A stretch of 64,000 nucleotides of DNA from positions 682,001 through 746,000 of the forward strand of contig OZ260079.1 of NCBI GenBank assembly GCA_965284365.1, given 5' to 3'. Of the stretch, positions 44,870 to 54,521 are shown piece after piece (position 1 is the stretch's first letter; the number at the start of each line of letters is the position of its first letter). Origin of the DNA: Phragmitibacter sp965284365 (GTDB taxonomy: Bacteria > Verrucomicrobiota > Verrucomicrobiia > Verrucomicrobiales > Verrucomicrobiaceae). The notes beneath the pieces are model-generated. The model was not told where the DNA came from, made no database searches, and worked only from the letters and a program-made list of their open reading frames with translations. The translations under genes and the position numbers were made by a program.

Positions 44870-47800
44870 ATGCCGGCTTTAGTTTTCGACCTGGAAGATG
44901 GCCAACAGGTCGTCGTGCCCCTGGCCGAGCGTGTCGCCCTCGGCAGGCAGCCGGATAATGATGTGCTGCTGGACGATCCGTCTGTGTCCGCGCACCATGC
45001 CGAGATTTTCCTGCATGAGGACGGTGGCTATTTTGTGCAGGACCTGAACTCAACGACAGGGACTTACATCAATGGCATCAGCGTTGAGTCCCAGCTTCTG
45101 CATACAGGCGACATCGTCACCTTCGGTCCTGTGTCCGGACGGTTCGTGCTGAGTGAGACGGATCCGAGCATCAAGCCGCAGGCCTCCCCTGCCCCAGAGT
45201 TGGCGCCGGCGCTGTCTGAAAAAGAAGAAGCCCGCCTCAGTGAGGAACTAGAGGCTCTGAGGTCGCAACTGGCGGAAGCCAAGACGGAATTGCGATCCAA
45301 AGAGGAACGGCTTTCGAAAATTTCGGGTGAGATTTCTGAGCGGCAACGGGCCTCGACCACGCTGAAGGATGAAGTGGCGGCTGCTGAAGCCAAACGTCTG
45401 GATGCGGAGAAGCGGGCTGAGGAGGCAACGGCAAAAGGGCAGGCGGCGGAAACGAGTCACCGGCAACTGCAAGAGGCGCTGAATAATCTGCAGTCGGCGC
45501 TAACGCATGCAACTGAGCAGAGCAAGACCCTGGGCGAGAAAGTCACCAGCCTGAGAGATGAAGAGCATCTGCTGACCGGGAAGAACAAGGCTAGTGCAGA
45601 GGCGCTGGCGCTGCTGACTTCCCAAAATGCGTCGGCGGAGTCGGAGGCCAATACCATTTCGCAAAAGCTGGCATCGGTGCAGGCGGCTTTTGCGAAAGCG
45701 GAGAAGGAACACCAGGAGGCGGTGACCAAGTGGAAGACGGAGGAGCAGTCGCTGCTGGTCGCGGCTGAAGATGCGCGCAAGAAAGCGGATGAGGCGGAGA
45801 AGGCGCAGAGTTCTCTAGAAACCGAAACGGCGCAGTTCAAGGAGAAGTCGGTGTCTGAACAGGTGGCGCTGCGGGCTGAGACGAAAGAACTAAATGATGC
45901 GCAACAGGCAGCAAGCTTTGCTTTGGCCATTCTGACAGCGGCTCTGGAGAAGACGCGCGCCGAGTCTGCGGCTCAGAGTGAGCATGAGAGTCAACTCACG
46001 GCAGCTCTGGCGGAGCTGAGGCAGGAACATGCGAAAGCCGTCTCCGAACTGTCTCAGCACAAACATCAGACGGATGCCCAGAAGCTTCAGCTCGCGGCCA
46101 CGGAAAAGGAACATCAGGCGCTGCAGAAGAGCTTGTTGCTGATCAGGGCGGAGCATGAGCAGCTCACGGCGGGGCTACTGGAATTGCAGGCGAACCTGAA
46201 GCGGCTGCAGGATGCCGTGCGTCGTCAAAGTGCTGAGGAAGCGCGCCTTCAGGCGAGCGCTCAGGACTTGAAGAAGGCGAATGCGATGGCGGAGAGCGAT
46301 TTCCGTACGGCTGCCGCGAAGTTGAGCGAGCTGCAAGAAGCTGTGCGGAAGGCGGAAGAACAGCGGACGAAGCTTCTGGCCGAGGTGGCTGAGCTTTCCA
46401 AGCAACGGGATGAGCTGATCACGGTGCAGAAGTCGGTGAAGGATGAGCATGACAAGGTCGCGCACGACTTGAAGCAAGGGCTGGCGGAGAAAGTCGCGCT
46501 GATGGCTGCGATTGGGGAACTGGCAGCTTCTCAGCAATTGGGCGCGGCTGAATTGCAAATGCAGCAGGAGGCTATCGTGCAGGCGAGGTCTGAGGTTGGG
46601 AAGCTGGAGAAGGACCGTGGTGCGATCCGTGATGAGATCAGTGGGCTGGAGGCGCAACTGTCGCAGAAGCAAGCGGAGTTCGAAGTTCAGCACACGAAGG
46701 CTTCCGAACTCGAAATAGCGCTGCCGAAGCTCGAATCTGAAGTGATACGGTTGAGCGCTGAGGTTGATGCGCTGGAGAAGAAGCAGGCGACCACTGGAGT
46801 CGAACTTGATGCGCGGCTGGAGAAGGTCAGCAGGCTCGATGGGCAACTGGCGGATCTGGAGCAGAAGACGGCGGCGAGCGAGTCGGAATTTCAAGCGGCG
46901 CAGGTTCGCGGTGCTGAAGCGACGGCTCTGCTGGCACAGGTCAGCGGGAAGATCGCGGCTGCAGAGGAAAAACTTGCGGGGCTTGAGGCTACGAAGAACG
47001 AGACGGAGGCACAGGTGGCCACTTTGCGCGATGAGATGGCTCATGCGGAACAGCGGCATCTTGCGCTGAACTCATCCATTAGGGATGAAGAGCAGGTGCT
47101 GGCGGGGCTTCAAGAGCAGGTCAAAGGAGCCCAGGATGAAGCTGCTGCCCTGCGCGAAATGGTGGCGCGTCTGCGCGACGTGGAGAAAAATCTGCAGGAT
47201 GGTGAAGAACGTCTGATCGCCGTCAAGAATGGTCACCAGGATTTGTTGGCCACCCTAACAGCCTTGGGCGATCAACGTGCCGGTGCGGAAAAAGAATTGC
47301 AAGGTCTGCAGCATGAAGCGGAGACTCTTCGCCAGCAGCGTGACCATGCCGAACAGGAACTGATTCAAGTTACGGGACAAGTAAAAGCCGCGCAAGACGA
47401 GGCGGTTGCGCTTGGTAAGTCGGTGGAAGAGTTGCGCGCTGTCGAGCAGCAACTGAAAAGCAGCGAAGAGCGCCTCCTTACGGTGCAGGGGCAACATCAA
47501 GAGCTTCTCCACAACGTAGCAGCTCTCAGTGAGCAACGTGCTGGTGCCGAGAAGGAACTGGAAGGTCTACAGAGCGAATCGATAACCCTGCGGCAACAGC
47601 GGGAAACGTCTGAGCGGGAGCTGGCGAAGATCACGGCGCAGGTTAACGCTGCGGAAAAAGAAGCGGCCGCCATTCGCAGGTCCATTGATGCTTTGCGCGA
47701 GACAGAGAAGGAATTAAAAGCCATCGATGCGCGCCTTCAGGCGGCTCAAACCGTGCATGAAAAGTTGCTTGGCGATGTGACGGCTCTCGGGGAGAAGCGA

Positions 47801-48670
47801 GCTGGGGTAGACAAGGAATTGAAAGGTCTGCACCAAGAGAGTGCGACGTTGCAAAAGCAGCGCGATGCGATGCAGCGGGAGCTGGCTCAGCTAACGAGCC
47901 AGGCACAGGCAGTTAAAGAAGAGCATGCCGCCGCACTGTCCCGATCCAGGGAGGAACGCAGCGCGTGGAAGCTGGAAGACGAAGCTATTCAACAATCGGT
48001 TGCAGCTAAAAGATCGGACCTCAGCCAGGCGGGAGCCGAATTGGAAAAAGCGATTCAGACCAAAGCACAACTGGAGAAGCAGGTCGCAGCACTGGAGAGC
48101 AAGACGAGTCACCTGGATACCGTTGTGGAGAACCTGCGTCTAGCGCAATCCCGGCACACCGAACTGGAGCAAAAGCGGAAGAATCTAGAAGCCACTATTG
48201 CGCAGCGTGAAGCCAATCTGACTGCCCTGCAGGCAAAGCATGATGCTGAAGCAGCGCGCCGGGATCAGGTCGCGGCGGAAGAACACGAGGCACGCGCCTC
48301 GCTGCAGAACTTGCTGGCGGAGCACCGGTCGGTGGAGAGTTACATTGAAGCTCGGCGTCTGGCGCTCAGTGATCTGGAAGCTGCTGCGGAACAGAGGCAG
48401 CACGAAGCCGAACTGGCGGTGGAAGCCGCGCGGCTGGAGTTGGAGAAGATCGAAGTGCGCCTTTCCCCGCTCCGGCCCTGGCAGGAAAAGATCGATGCGA
48501 TTTATAGCCGCATTGCGGAGTTGCCCGAGGGCTCGGCCCAAGCTAAAGCCTTGTGGGAGGAAGCTCAGCGGCAACGGCAGGATATGGATGAGGAGAACGC
48601 GACTTCTCCGGGGATCATGGCCCGGCCGATCAGCCGGCCGCAAGTAGTGCCGCGGGCTAAGAGGCCGTGA
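44870..48670 (+). CDS. FHA-domain protein with giant coiled coil
   Basis: A 1266-aa protein. Residues 1-95 are an FHA phospho-threonine-binding domain: VALGRQPDNDVLLDD, SVSAHHAEIF and DLNSTTGTYINGI (all ligand-contact residues kept). From about 135 to 1240 the sequence is almost continuous heptad-repeat coiled coil, rich in Ala, Glu, Lys and Gln, with internal near-repeats of about 85 residues (for example LQGQHQELLHNVAALSEQRAG and KNGHQDLLATLTALGDQRAG). No export signal or membrane span. The short C-terminus is basic and ends RPQVVPRAKRP. It resembles a cytoskeletal or SMC-like scaffold tethered to a phosphorylated partner, perhaps via Ser/Thr kinases such as the one at 6793. Function unknown. 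Confidence 0.85.
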   Translation: MPALVFDLEDGQQVVVPLAERVALGRQPDNDVLLDDPSVSAHHAEIFLHEDGGYFVQDLNSTTGTYINGISVESQLLHTGDIVTFGPVSGRFVLSETDPSIKPQASPAPELAPALSEKEEARLSEELEALRSQLAEAKTELRSKEERLSKISGEISERQRASTTLKDEVAAAEAKRLDAEKRAEEATAKGQAAETSHRQLQEALNNLQSALTHATEQSKTLGEKVTSLRDEEHLLTGKNKASAEALALLTSQNASAESEANTISQKLASVQAAFAKAEKEHQEAVTKWKTEEQSLLVAAEDARKKADEAEKAQSSLETETAQFKEKSVSEQVALRAETKELNDAQQAASFALAILTAALEKTRAESAAQSEHESQLTAALAELRQEHAKAVSELSQHKHQTDAQKLQLAATEKEHQALQKSLLLIRAEHEQLTAGLLELQANLKRLQDAVRRQSAEEARLQASAQDLKKANAMAESDFRTAAAKLSELQEAVRKAEEQRTKLLAEVAELSKQRDELITVQKSVKDEHDKVAHDLKQGLAEKVALMAAIGELAASQQLGAAELQMQQEAIVQARSEVGKLEKDRGAIRDEISGLEAQLSQKQAEFEVQHTKASELEIALPKLESEVIRLSAEVDALEKKQATTGVELDARLEKVSRLDGQLADLEQKTAASESEFQAAQVRGAEATALLAQVSGKIAAAEEKLAGLEATKNETEAQVATLRDEMAHAEQRHLALNSSIRDEEQVLAGLQEQVKGAQDEAAALREMVARLRDVEKNLQDGEERLIAVKNGHQDLLATLTALGDQRAGAEKELQGLQHEAETLRQQRDHAEQELIQVTGQVKAAQDEAVALGKSVEELRAVEQQLKSSEERLLTVQGQHQELLHNVAALSEQRAGAEKELEGLQSESITLRQQRETSERELAKITAQVNAAEKEAAAIRRSIDALRETEKELKAIDARLQAAQTVHEKLLGDVTALGEKRAGVDKELKGLHQESATLQKQRDAMQRELAQLTSQAQAVKEEHAAALSRSREERSAWKLEDEAIQQSVAAKRSDLSQAGAELEKAIQTKAQLEKQVAALESKTSHLDTVVENLRLAQSRHTELEQKRKNLEATIAQREANLTALQAKHDAEAARRDQVAAEEHEARASLQNLLAEHRSVESYIEARRLALSDLEAAAEQRQHEAELAVEAARLELEKIEVRLSPLRPWQEKIDAIYSRIAELPEGSAQAKALWEEAQRQRQDMDEENATSPGIMARPISRPQVVPRAKRP

Positions 48671-48700
48671 GATCAGTGTTTTGCGGTACTCTGATTTAAC

Positions 48701-48731
48701 CGCGAAGACGCGAAGACGCGAAGACGCGAAG
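48701..48731. repeat. tandem octamer CGCGAAGA, about 4 copies
   Basis: Four tandem copies of CGCGAAG(A/G) following TTTAAC, 30 bases after the FHA gene stop. It matches the three-copy array at 43154-43176. Confidence 0.8.
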
Positions 48732-48777
48732 GATGAAAGGGGTTTTGAGATTGGGGTGGATTGGCGGGTTTGGGGAG

Positions 48778-49944
48778 TTAATTGGCTTTGCGCGCGATCT
48801 TGGTTGCTTCGAGGGTTTCGCCGCGGAGGTTTTTGAGGGCTACGCTGACGGGAGTGGTGTTGTCGGGGATGGTGAGGAGGAGGTAGTTGTCTTCGCTGGC
48901 GAGGAATTTGGATTCGGGGTCTTTGTAGACGGTGCCGTCGCCTTTTAGGCAGGTGTTGAAGTAGGGAACGAGGCCGTCAAGCAAGGCGCGTTCGGCGAAG
49001 TAGCCGAAGCCGGTGACGACGGCGCTGCTCTTTTTGAATTGTTCCTGCCAGGTGCCTTTGGTTTTACCATAGACCGTGGTGCGTTTTTCGTTCATGAGGG
49101 TGAGAATGAAGCTGCTCTTTTCGCGGCTGATTTGTTCGGCATACCACTTGTATTGATCTGAGTCGGCATCCCATGGGTGGCAAGTCTGCCAGGTGGTGCC
49201 GTGGTCCTGGATGTGATTCAGATCCAGGGCGAAGATCTTGAGATCGAAGTCTGGCAGACCGAAGGCCCATTTCCATTCATCTCCGGGCAAGGCGAAGAAT
49301 TCACGATAGGCAGTGGCTTCCACGTCATAGACGGGTTCTGCGGGAGGCTTCCGTCCACGGGGGCGGATCTCGCGATCGTGATTGCCGAGGATGGGCATGA
49401 AAGGCACGCTCCGGAAGAGGGCGGCGTTTTGGTCGATGAGAGCGGCAAAGGCTTTCGTGCCTTCGAGGTTTTTTTCGTGCAGACTCGGGACGTTATCGCC
49501 GGCAGTGAGAAGGAGATGGACGTCGTCTTTGATCAGAGCGGAGAGGTCTTTGCCTTTGGCGAAGCCCCAGTCACCAACGATGCCGATGCGCAGGCCTTTG
49601 GAGGGATAACCTTTGAAGGTGGAGTCTGGGGTGAAGGTCTGGCCATCGCCAACGGAGTAGTGCCATACGACGTTTTTTTCTGGGATGGCGATCTCGACGT
49701 GATGGCGGGTGACTGCATCGGCTTGTTTGGTTTGGCGGTCGTAGTTTTCGGTGGTGCCGTATTTGACGATGGAGACCGTGGGTTTGGTGGTTTCCCAGTT
49801 GATGACGATGCGGGAGGGGTCTTCGCTTTGATGGGTGAGGTAGACGCGCTCGATCTGGGTGGAGGCGATGGAGGAGCCGATGCCGGAGAGCAGGAGGGTG
49901 AGGGTGAGGATGATCGTTGGGAGGTAGAGGGGAAAGCGGTGCAT
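48778..49944 (-). CDS. exported purple-acid-phosphatase-like metallophosphoesterase, degenerate metal site
   Basis: A 388-aa exported protein with a signal peptide (1-27) and an N-terminal fibronectin-like PAP domain (VYLTHQSEDPSRIVINW). Metallophosphatase motifs GDWG, AGDN and GNHD are present. The later metal-binding His residues are missing: the expected VxxH is replaced near ILTLMNEK, and the expected GHxH is GFGYFAER. The second metal would therefore lack ligands, so a reduced or different activity, or a non-catalytic binding role, is likely. Confidence 0.75.
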   Translation of the reverse strand: MHRFPLYLPTIILTLTLLLSGIGSSIASTQIERVYLTHQSEDPSRIVINWETTKPTVSIVKYGTTENYDRQTKQADAVTRHHVEIAIPEKNVVWHYSVGDGQTFTPDSTFKGYPSKGLRIGIVGDWGFAKGKDLSALIKDDVHLLLTAGDNVPSLHEKNLEGTKAFAALIDQNAALFRSVPFMPILGNHDREIRPRGRKPPAEPVYDVEATAYREFFALPGDEWKWAFGLPDFDLKIFALDLNHIQDHGTTWQTCHPWDADSDQYKWYAEQISREKSSFILTLMNEKRTTVYGKTKGTWQEQFKKSSAVVTGFGYFAERALLDGLVPYFNTCLKGDGTVYKDPESKFLASEDNYLLLTIPDNTTPVSVALKNLRGETLEATKIARKAN

Positions 49945-50033
49945 GGGGAAGGATGTGCGAGGAGTGGATACGGGAATACGGAAGAGGAATTAGCGTGGGG
50001 GTGGTGGATGTCGTCAGGGGACGTGCCACTCCG

Positions 50034-50068
50034 CCCCGTCGGAGCAAGCTCCTCCAACCACAAAGCGG
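50034..50068. repeat. 35-bp dispersed repeat, copy 2
   Basis: Identical to 30083-30117. It sits in the 217-base gap between two minus-strand genes; a second small palindrome, GGAAGC-AAGCTTCC, follows it directly. The rest of the gap shows no gene. Confidence 0.8.
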
Positions 50069-50161
50069 AAGCAAGCTTCCGCACTCCAGACCGGACAGGC
50101 TGGTTGGGGCTGGGAGTTATAACTTCGTTAGGGGGCTGGAGACGAGGCCGTTGGCCACCTT

Positions 50162-51907
50162 TTAGCTCCGCAGCTTGTCTTCCTGAAAGCTTAGTTTGGC
50201 GAGTTCGGCGTAGTATTCGTTGGAGAGGAGCAGGTCTTGGTGACGGCCGGAACCGAGGACTTGGCCTTGCTTCATGACGTAGATGCGGTCGGCGGCGATG
50301 ATGGTGCTGAGGCGGTGGGCGATGACGACGCAGGTCCGGTTTTGACGGAGTTGATCAATGGCTTGCTGGATGAATTTTTCGCTCTTGGTGTCGACGGCGC
50401 TGGTGGCTTCATCCAGGAGGAGGATGGGGGCGTTTTTCAGGAAGGCCCGCGCGATGGAGATGCGCTGTTTCTCACCGCCGCTGAGACGGGAGCCGCGCTC
50501 GCCGACCGTGGCGCTGAGTTGGCCGTCCATGCGCTCGACGAAGTCTTTGGCGCAGGCCATCTCCAGAGCGGTCCAGATTTCTTCATCGGTGGCGCCGGCT
50601 TTGCCGAGTTGGAGGTTCTCGCGGATGGTCTGATTGAAGAGATAACTTTCCTGGGTCACGTAACCGAGGGAATCGCGCAGGCTGACTTTGGAGATGTCGC
50701 GAATGGGCGTGCCATCCAGCAGGATGTCGCCGTGATTGGGATCATAAAAGCGCGTGAGCAGTTGGAACATGGTGCTCTTGCCAGAACCGGTCGCGCCGAC
50801 GATGGCCACGGTTTGCTGAGGCAGCACTTCGAAATTCACATCCGTGAGGGTGGGCCGCTCGGCGTCGTAGCTGAAGCTGACATGGTCGAAGCGGATGTGG
50901 CCTTCCACTTTCGAGAGCTTTTTGCCGTGGTGGAGTTCCTCGGCGCTGTCGAGTTCCAGAATGTCGAAGACGCGCTTGGCGGAGGCAAGGCCGGTCTGCA
51001 CGGTTTGATTGATCCCATGGAGACGGCCTATGGGCTCATAAAGCATGCCGATGAAAAGAAGGAACTGCGCGAGCTGACCGATGGTCAATTCGGCCTGGAT
51101 GCACCAATAGGAGCCGAAACCCATGAGCAGAATGAGGCCGGTGTCGCCGAGAAAACCCATGCCGGGGCCATAGACGGACCATGCCTTCTGAAGGCTCGTT
51201 TGCTGGCGGCGGTAGTGTCCGCTGGAGGTGTCGAAGTCCTGCTGCTTTTCGTCCTCCAGGGTGTAGCTTTTGATCTGGCGGATGCCGGCGATATTGTCAT
51301 GCAGCAGGGCATTCAGTCCGCTGGCGGCTTCGCGGGCCAGAGTCGCGCGGGGCGAGACCCAGCGGGCATAAATGTAACCGCCCGCCATGATGAACGGCAC
51401 GGGGGACAAGGTTACCAGCGTGAGTTTCGTGTGCAGCCAGAACATGACGCCAGCGGTGATGAGGACCTGTAGCACAGCGGGCGCGCCCTGGTCGATGCCG
51501 TCCAGGATGACGCGCTGGGTGGCCGGGACGTCATCCGCCATGCGGGTGAGGATGTCCCCGGTCGTCTGCCGGTCGAACCACTTCAGGGGAAGATGCTGGA
51601 TTTTCCCGTGCAACTGGCTGCGCAGATCAAAGGTCATGCGCAGCTCAAAGGCATTGTTCGCCAGCGTCCGGAGACTATAAAAAAGCTGTTTCAGCGCCAT
51701 CGCGCTGAGCGCCAGGAGGGAGATGCCGAGGATGGCCTCGGATTTGCGATTGGGAATGATGTCATCCAAAAACCATTGCGTCAGCGCTGGAAACACGAAG
51801 CCGAGCAGCGTGCCTGCGATGGACATGGCCAACCCCGCCGCCACCCGCCAGGGGTAGCGCCCCATGAATCGCAGAATAAGAGCAAAAGGAGATTTCGTTT
51901 TGTCCAT
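50162..51907 (-). CDS. ABC exporter, fused permease and ATPase (MsbA-like)
   Basis: A 581-aa half-transporter. Residues 1-320 form a six-span ABC type 1 exporter domain (first spans around FALILRFMGRYPWRVAAGLAMSIAG), and the C-terminal nucleotide-binding domain has Walker A GATGSGKST, signature LSGGEKQR, Walker B ILLLDEATSAVD and the switch His in IAHRLSTI. The layout fits MsbA-like lipid or multidrug exporters working as homodimers. The substrate cannot be told from sequence. Confidence 0.93.
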   Translation of the reverse strand: MDKTKSPFALILRFMGRYPWRVAAGLAMSIAGTLLGFVFPALTQWFLDDIIPNRKSEAILGISLLALSAMALKQLFYSLRTLANNAFELRMTFDLRSQLHGKIQHLPLKWFDRQTTGDILTRMADDVPATQRVILDGIDQGAPAVLQVLITAGVMFWLHTKLTLVTLSPVPFIMAGGYIYARWVSPRATLAREAASGLNALLHDNIAGIRQIKSYTLEDEKQQDFDTSSGHYRRQQTSLQKAWSVYGPGMGFLGDTGLILLMGFGSYWCIQAELTIGQLAQFLLFIGMLYEPIGRLHGINQTVQTGLASAKRVFDILELDSAEELHHGKKLSKVEGHIRFDHVSFSYDAERPTLTDVNFEVLPQQTVAIVGATGSGKSTMFQLLTRFYDPNHGDILLDGTPIRDISKVSLRDSLGYVTQESYLFNQTIRENLQLGKAGATDEEIWTALEMACAKDFVERMDGQLSATVGERGSRLSGGEKQRISIARAFLKNAPILLLDEATSAVDTKSEKFIQQAIDQLRQNRTCVVIAHRLSTIIAADRIYVMKQGQVLGSGRHQDLLLSNEYYAELAKLSFQEDKLRS

Positions 51908-52140
51908 GGGCCGGGTCTCGCTCCGCGAGGATGATGCGTGGGACGTCCGCCTTTATGACACACCTGCCCTGCCTTTGCTACCAGTAGACCATTCTCTTTG
52001 TCTTGATTGAATCTTTTCGCGCCATCTGCGTCAGACGGGTGAATCCAGCAAAATTATCATTTGCTAGGCATGACCGTGGTCACTTATTCTAAGGCCTCCG
52101 ACGAGGCAATCCACTACTCCCCTCCCCCTACTTCTCCCGT

Positions 52141-52764
52141 ATGAAAGCCAGCATGGTAAAGGTCTCCGCCGCCACGATTTGTCTTGCCTTCCTCGGCAGT
52201 TGCGCAAACATCCAGGACGATGGGACCCGCACGCGGACGGAAGGCACACTAACCGGGGCTGTCCTGGGGGGTGTCGCCGGCGCGATCATTGGGAATCAAA
52301 GCAATCGTGCGTGGCAAGGCGCCGCCATTGGTGCAGCGGCTGGCGGACTGGCAGGCCTGGCGGTCGGTGACCATGTGGCGCGGAAGAAGGCCGGTTACGC
52401 CTCCACCGAAGACTGGCTGGATGCCTGTATCGCCCAGGCGGAGGAAACGAACCAGCAAGCGGTGGCTTACAACAACTCTCTGACGAATCGTATCGCAAGC
52501 CTGCAACGCCAGATCGATGCCGCCAAGGCGCTGAGTGATGCCAATGAACTGCGCCGCATCAAGCAGTCGGTCGTGGCTCTGCAAAAGGAAGCCAGTGAAA
52601 AGGTCACTGTGGTGAACACCGAGATCACGGAGCAGGACAAGGTTATTGGCCAGACCGGCAATTCCAACCTACAGAATCGCGTGAGCGAATTGAAGAGCAC
52701 GCGCTCCTCGCTGCAGTCGAATCAAGAGCGGTTGGCAGATTTGGGGAATCAGATCGACGTTTGA
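52141..52764 (+). CDS. lipoprotein with glycine-zipper and coiled coil
   Basis: A 207-aa predicted lipoprotein. A signal with lipobox LGSC (Cys21 region) is followed by a glycine-zipper segment (AVLGGVAGAIIGN, AAIGAAAGGLAGLAVG) typical of membrane-associated Gly-zipper proteins. The C-terminal half is coiled coil with Gln-rich heptads. Another ATG four codons downstream could be the start. A second small lipoprotein gene follows 77 bases later. Confidence 0.75.
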   Translation: MKASMVKVSAATICLAFLGSCANIQDDGTRTRTEGTLTGAVLGGVAGAIIGNQSNRAWQGAAIGAAAGGLAGLAVGDHVARKKAGYASTEDWLDACIAQAEETNQQAVAYNNSLTNRIASLQRQIDAAKALSDANELRRIKQSVVALQKEASEKVTVVNTEITEQDKVIGQTGNSNLQNRVSELKSTRSSLQSNQERLADLGNQIDV

Positions 52765-52841
52765 GTTTGTCTGCCTTGCCCAAAAAGCTTTTGGTCACGG
52801 TTCCGGATTATTCTACATACAGGAAGCGCTCCCCTTTTTTT

Positions 52842-53093
52842 ATGAAACGCCTTTCATCAAGCTTCCTGCTTTTTTTGGCAGCGGGTCTTCTGCTCAGTTC
52901 CTGTGGTGTCCAGACCGGTGACCCCCGTCAGGGTGGTCTCTATGGCTGGTCGGAAGGCATGGCCGTGGACCGCCAGATCCAGAAGCGAAATGAACTCGCC
53001 AGCATCGAGGAAGACACGGCTTATCAGGAGGAGCGTGCTCAGGAGTTGGAAGCGCGGGCGGCGCAGAAGCAACGGCAGTTGAATTCGCAGTAG
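52842..53093 (+). CDS. small lipoprotein
   Basis: An 83-aa protein. ATG 52842 is preferred because it begins a signal (MKRLSSSFLLFLAAGLLLSSC) with a clear LSSC lipobox. The mature part is short and charged, ending in a coiled-coil-like EERAQELEARAAQKQRQL. No family recognised. It may work with the glycine-zipper lipoprotein upstream, since it lies in the same direction. Confidence 0.65.
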   Translation: MKRLSSSFLLFLAAGLLLSSCGVQTGDPRQGGLYGWSEGMAVDRQIQKRNELASIEEDTAYQEERAQELEARAAQKQRQLNSQ

Positions 53094-53282
53094 GGTGGTC
53101 AGTTCGTGGTTGGGAGCCTCCGGCGCCCGAACGGATAGACCGTTGCACGCTCAAAAGCATGGGAGGTCGACTGAGTTTCCCTGAGGGCGTGCGGGACGCC
53201 CGCCACCACGACAATAACCTGCGTCACCGGACTGCTCAAAACTCTCGTTGCGCCGTTGTGCCATCCGGCGCACTAGATTCGC

Positions 53283-54521
53283 ATGGGCATTCTTCGGCGA
53301 AGTTTGATTGGGGGCATCATTGCCACTATTCTTATTTCGCTGGTGCGCGCCGACGAGGCCGGTGATCCCAAGGTGGTGGCAGCGCTGCTGCGCGAAGCGG
53401 TGGGTGAGATTCACACGAAAGCGTTTCGCACCGAATCCAAAGCGAAGATTTACACTCGAGCCTTGCTCGGGCTGGTTTTGGAAATGGGCCCGTCCGCGCA
53501 GGACGAAGTGCAGGATCTCGGCGGGATGTCCGATGCGGCTGCTGAATCCGCCTTTCTGAAAACACTTCAGGCTCTGGCGGAAAAGCCGGGGCAACGCCGC
53601 ACTCTGCGCGAGCTGGCCGAGAGCGCCCTGCAACTTTATTGCCGCCAACACGATCCCTACACCCGCTACATCAAGGCGGATGAGTACAAGATTGTGCAAC
53701 TCATGAACAAGGCCGGTGGCAGTGGCATTGGCATGTCCATCAATGAGAAGAAGGGCGACTTTCTCTGCTTTCCCATGCCGGGCTCCCCTGCCCTGCTGGG
53801 AGGTATCAAACCGGGCGACAAGCTGCTGTCTGTGGATGGCAAACCGGTGTTGGGGAAGCCGCTGGAGTACATCGCCGGACTTATCAAAGGGGCAGCCGGC
53901 ACGGAGGTGAGCCTGCGGGTGGAGCATGACTTTGGCCGTATGGAGACACTGAAGGTGACGCGGGAGACGCTGACCGCGCCGTCGCTTGTGGTGGAGAAAA
54001 AGGTGTCGGGGATGATCCTGCGGATTCGGCGGTTCAATGCGGAGTTGATCAAGGAAACCCGTGCGGCTCTGGCAAATCTGTCCGCGGGCAGCACGATTAC
54101 GCTGGACTTGAGAGGCTGTCCTGGAGGGGAATTGGCGGCGGCCGTTGAATTCGTTTCTTTGTTCCTGAACAAGGGAGAACCCATTGTGATCGTGCGGCCT
54201 CGCGGTACTCCGGAGGAAGTGAATGTCGCAGAAGGCGAGCGTGAGTTTAAACCCGCAGCCATCATTTTGGTACAAGATGAGGGAACCGCCAGTGCGGCCG
54301 AGCTTACGATAGCCGCGTTGATTCACAGCAAAACGGCGCGTGCCGCCAGTCAGGGGAAAAAGACGTATGGCAAGGGCGTGACGCAGAGCCGGATTGAACT
54401 GCGCAGCGGTGGGGTGCTCTATCTGACGACAGCGGAGTTGGTGGCGCCGCAGGGGAAGTCCTGGGATGGTATTGGGTTACTGCCGTCGTTGGAGAATGAG
54501 GGGCGGGTGTTTGGGGAGTGA
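53283..54521 (+). CDS. S41-family C-terminal processing peptidase-like protein, exported
   Basis: A 412-aa exported protease. A signal peptide (1-23) leads to a PDZ domain (GSGIGMSINEKKGDF... LLSVDGKPVLGKPLEYI) and the S41 catalytic domain: LDLRGCPGGELAAAVEF, then the nucleophile Ser in DEGTASAAELTIAAL and the general-base Lys in GKKTYGKGV. These enzymes cut non-polar C-termini of periplasmic proteins. It ends 21 bases before the convergent helicase gene of the AT-rich island. Confidence 0.9.
   Translation: MGILRRSLIGGIIATILISLVRADEAGDPKVVAALLREAVGEIHTKAFRTESKAKIYTRALLGLVLEMGPSAQDEVQDLGGMSDAAAESAFLKTLQALAEKPGQRRTLRELAESALQLYCRQHDPYTRYIKADEYKIVQLMNKAGGSGIGMSINEKKGDFLCFPMPGSPALLGGIKPGDKLLSVDGKPVLGKPLEYIAGLIKGAAGTEVSLRVEHDFGRMETLKVTRETLTAPSLVVEKKVSGMILRIRRFNAELIKETRAALANLSAGSTITLDLRGCPGGELAAAVEFVSLFLNKGEPIVIVRPRGTPEEVNVAEGEREFKPAAIILVQDEGTASAAELTIAALIHSKTARAASQGKKTYGKGVTQSRIELRSGGVLYLTTAELVAPQGKSWDGIGLLPSLENEGRVFGE

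Noticed and set aside
50237..51472. 411-aa plus-strand open frame
   Set aside because: Antisense to the ABC exporter, which has all nucleotide-binding motifs.
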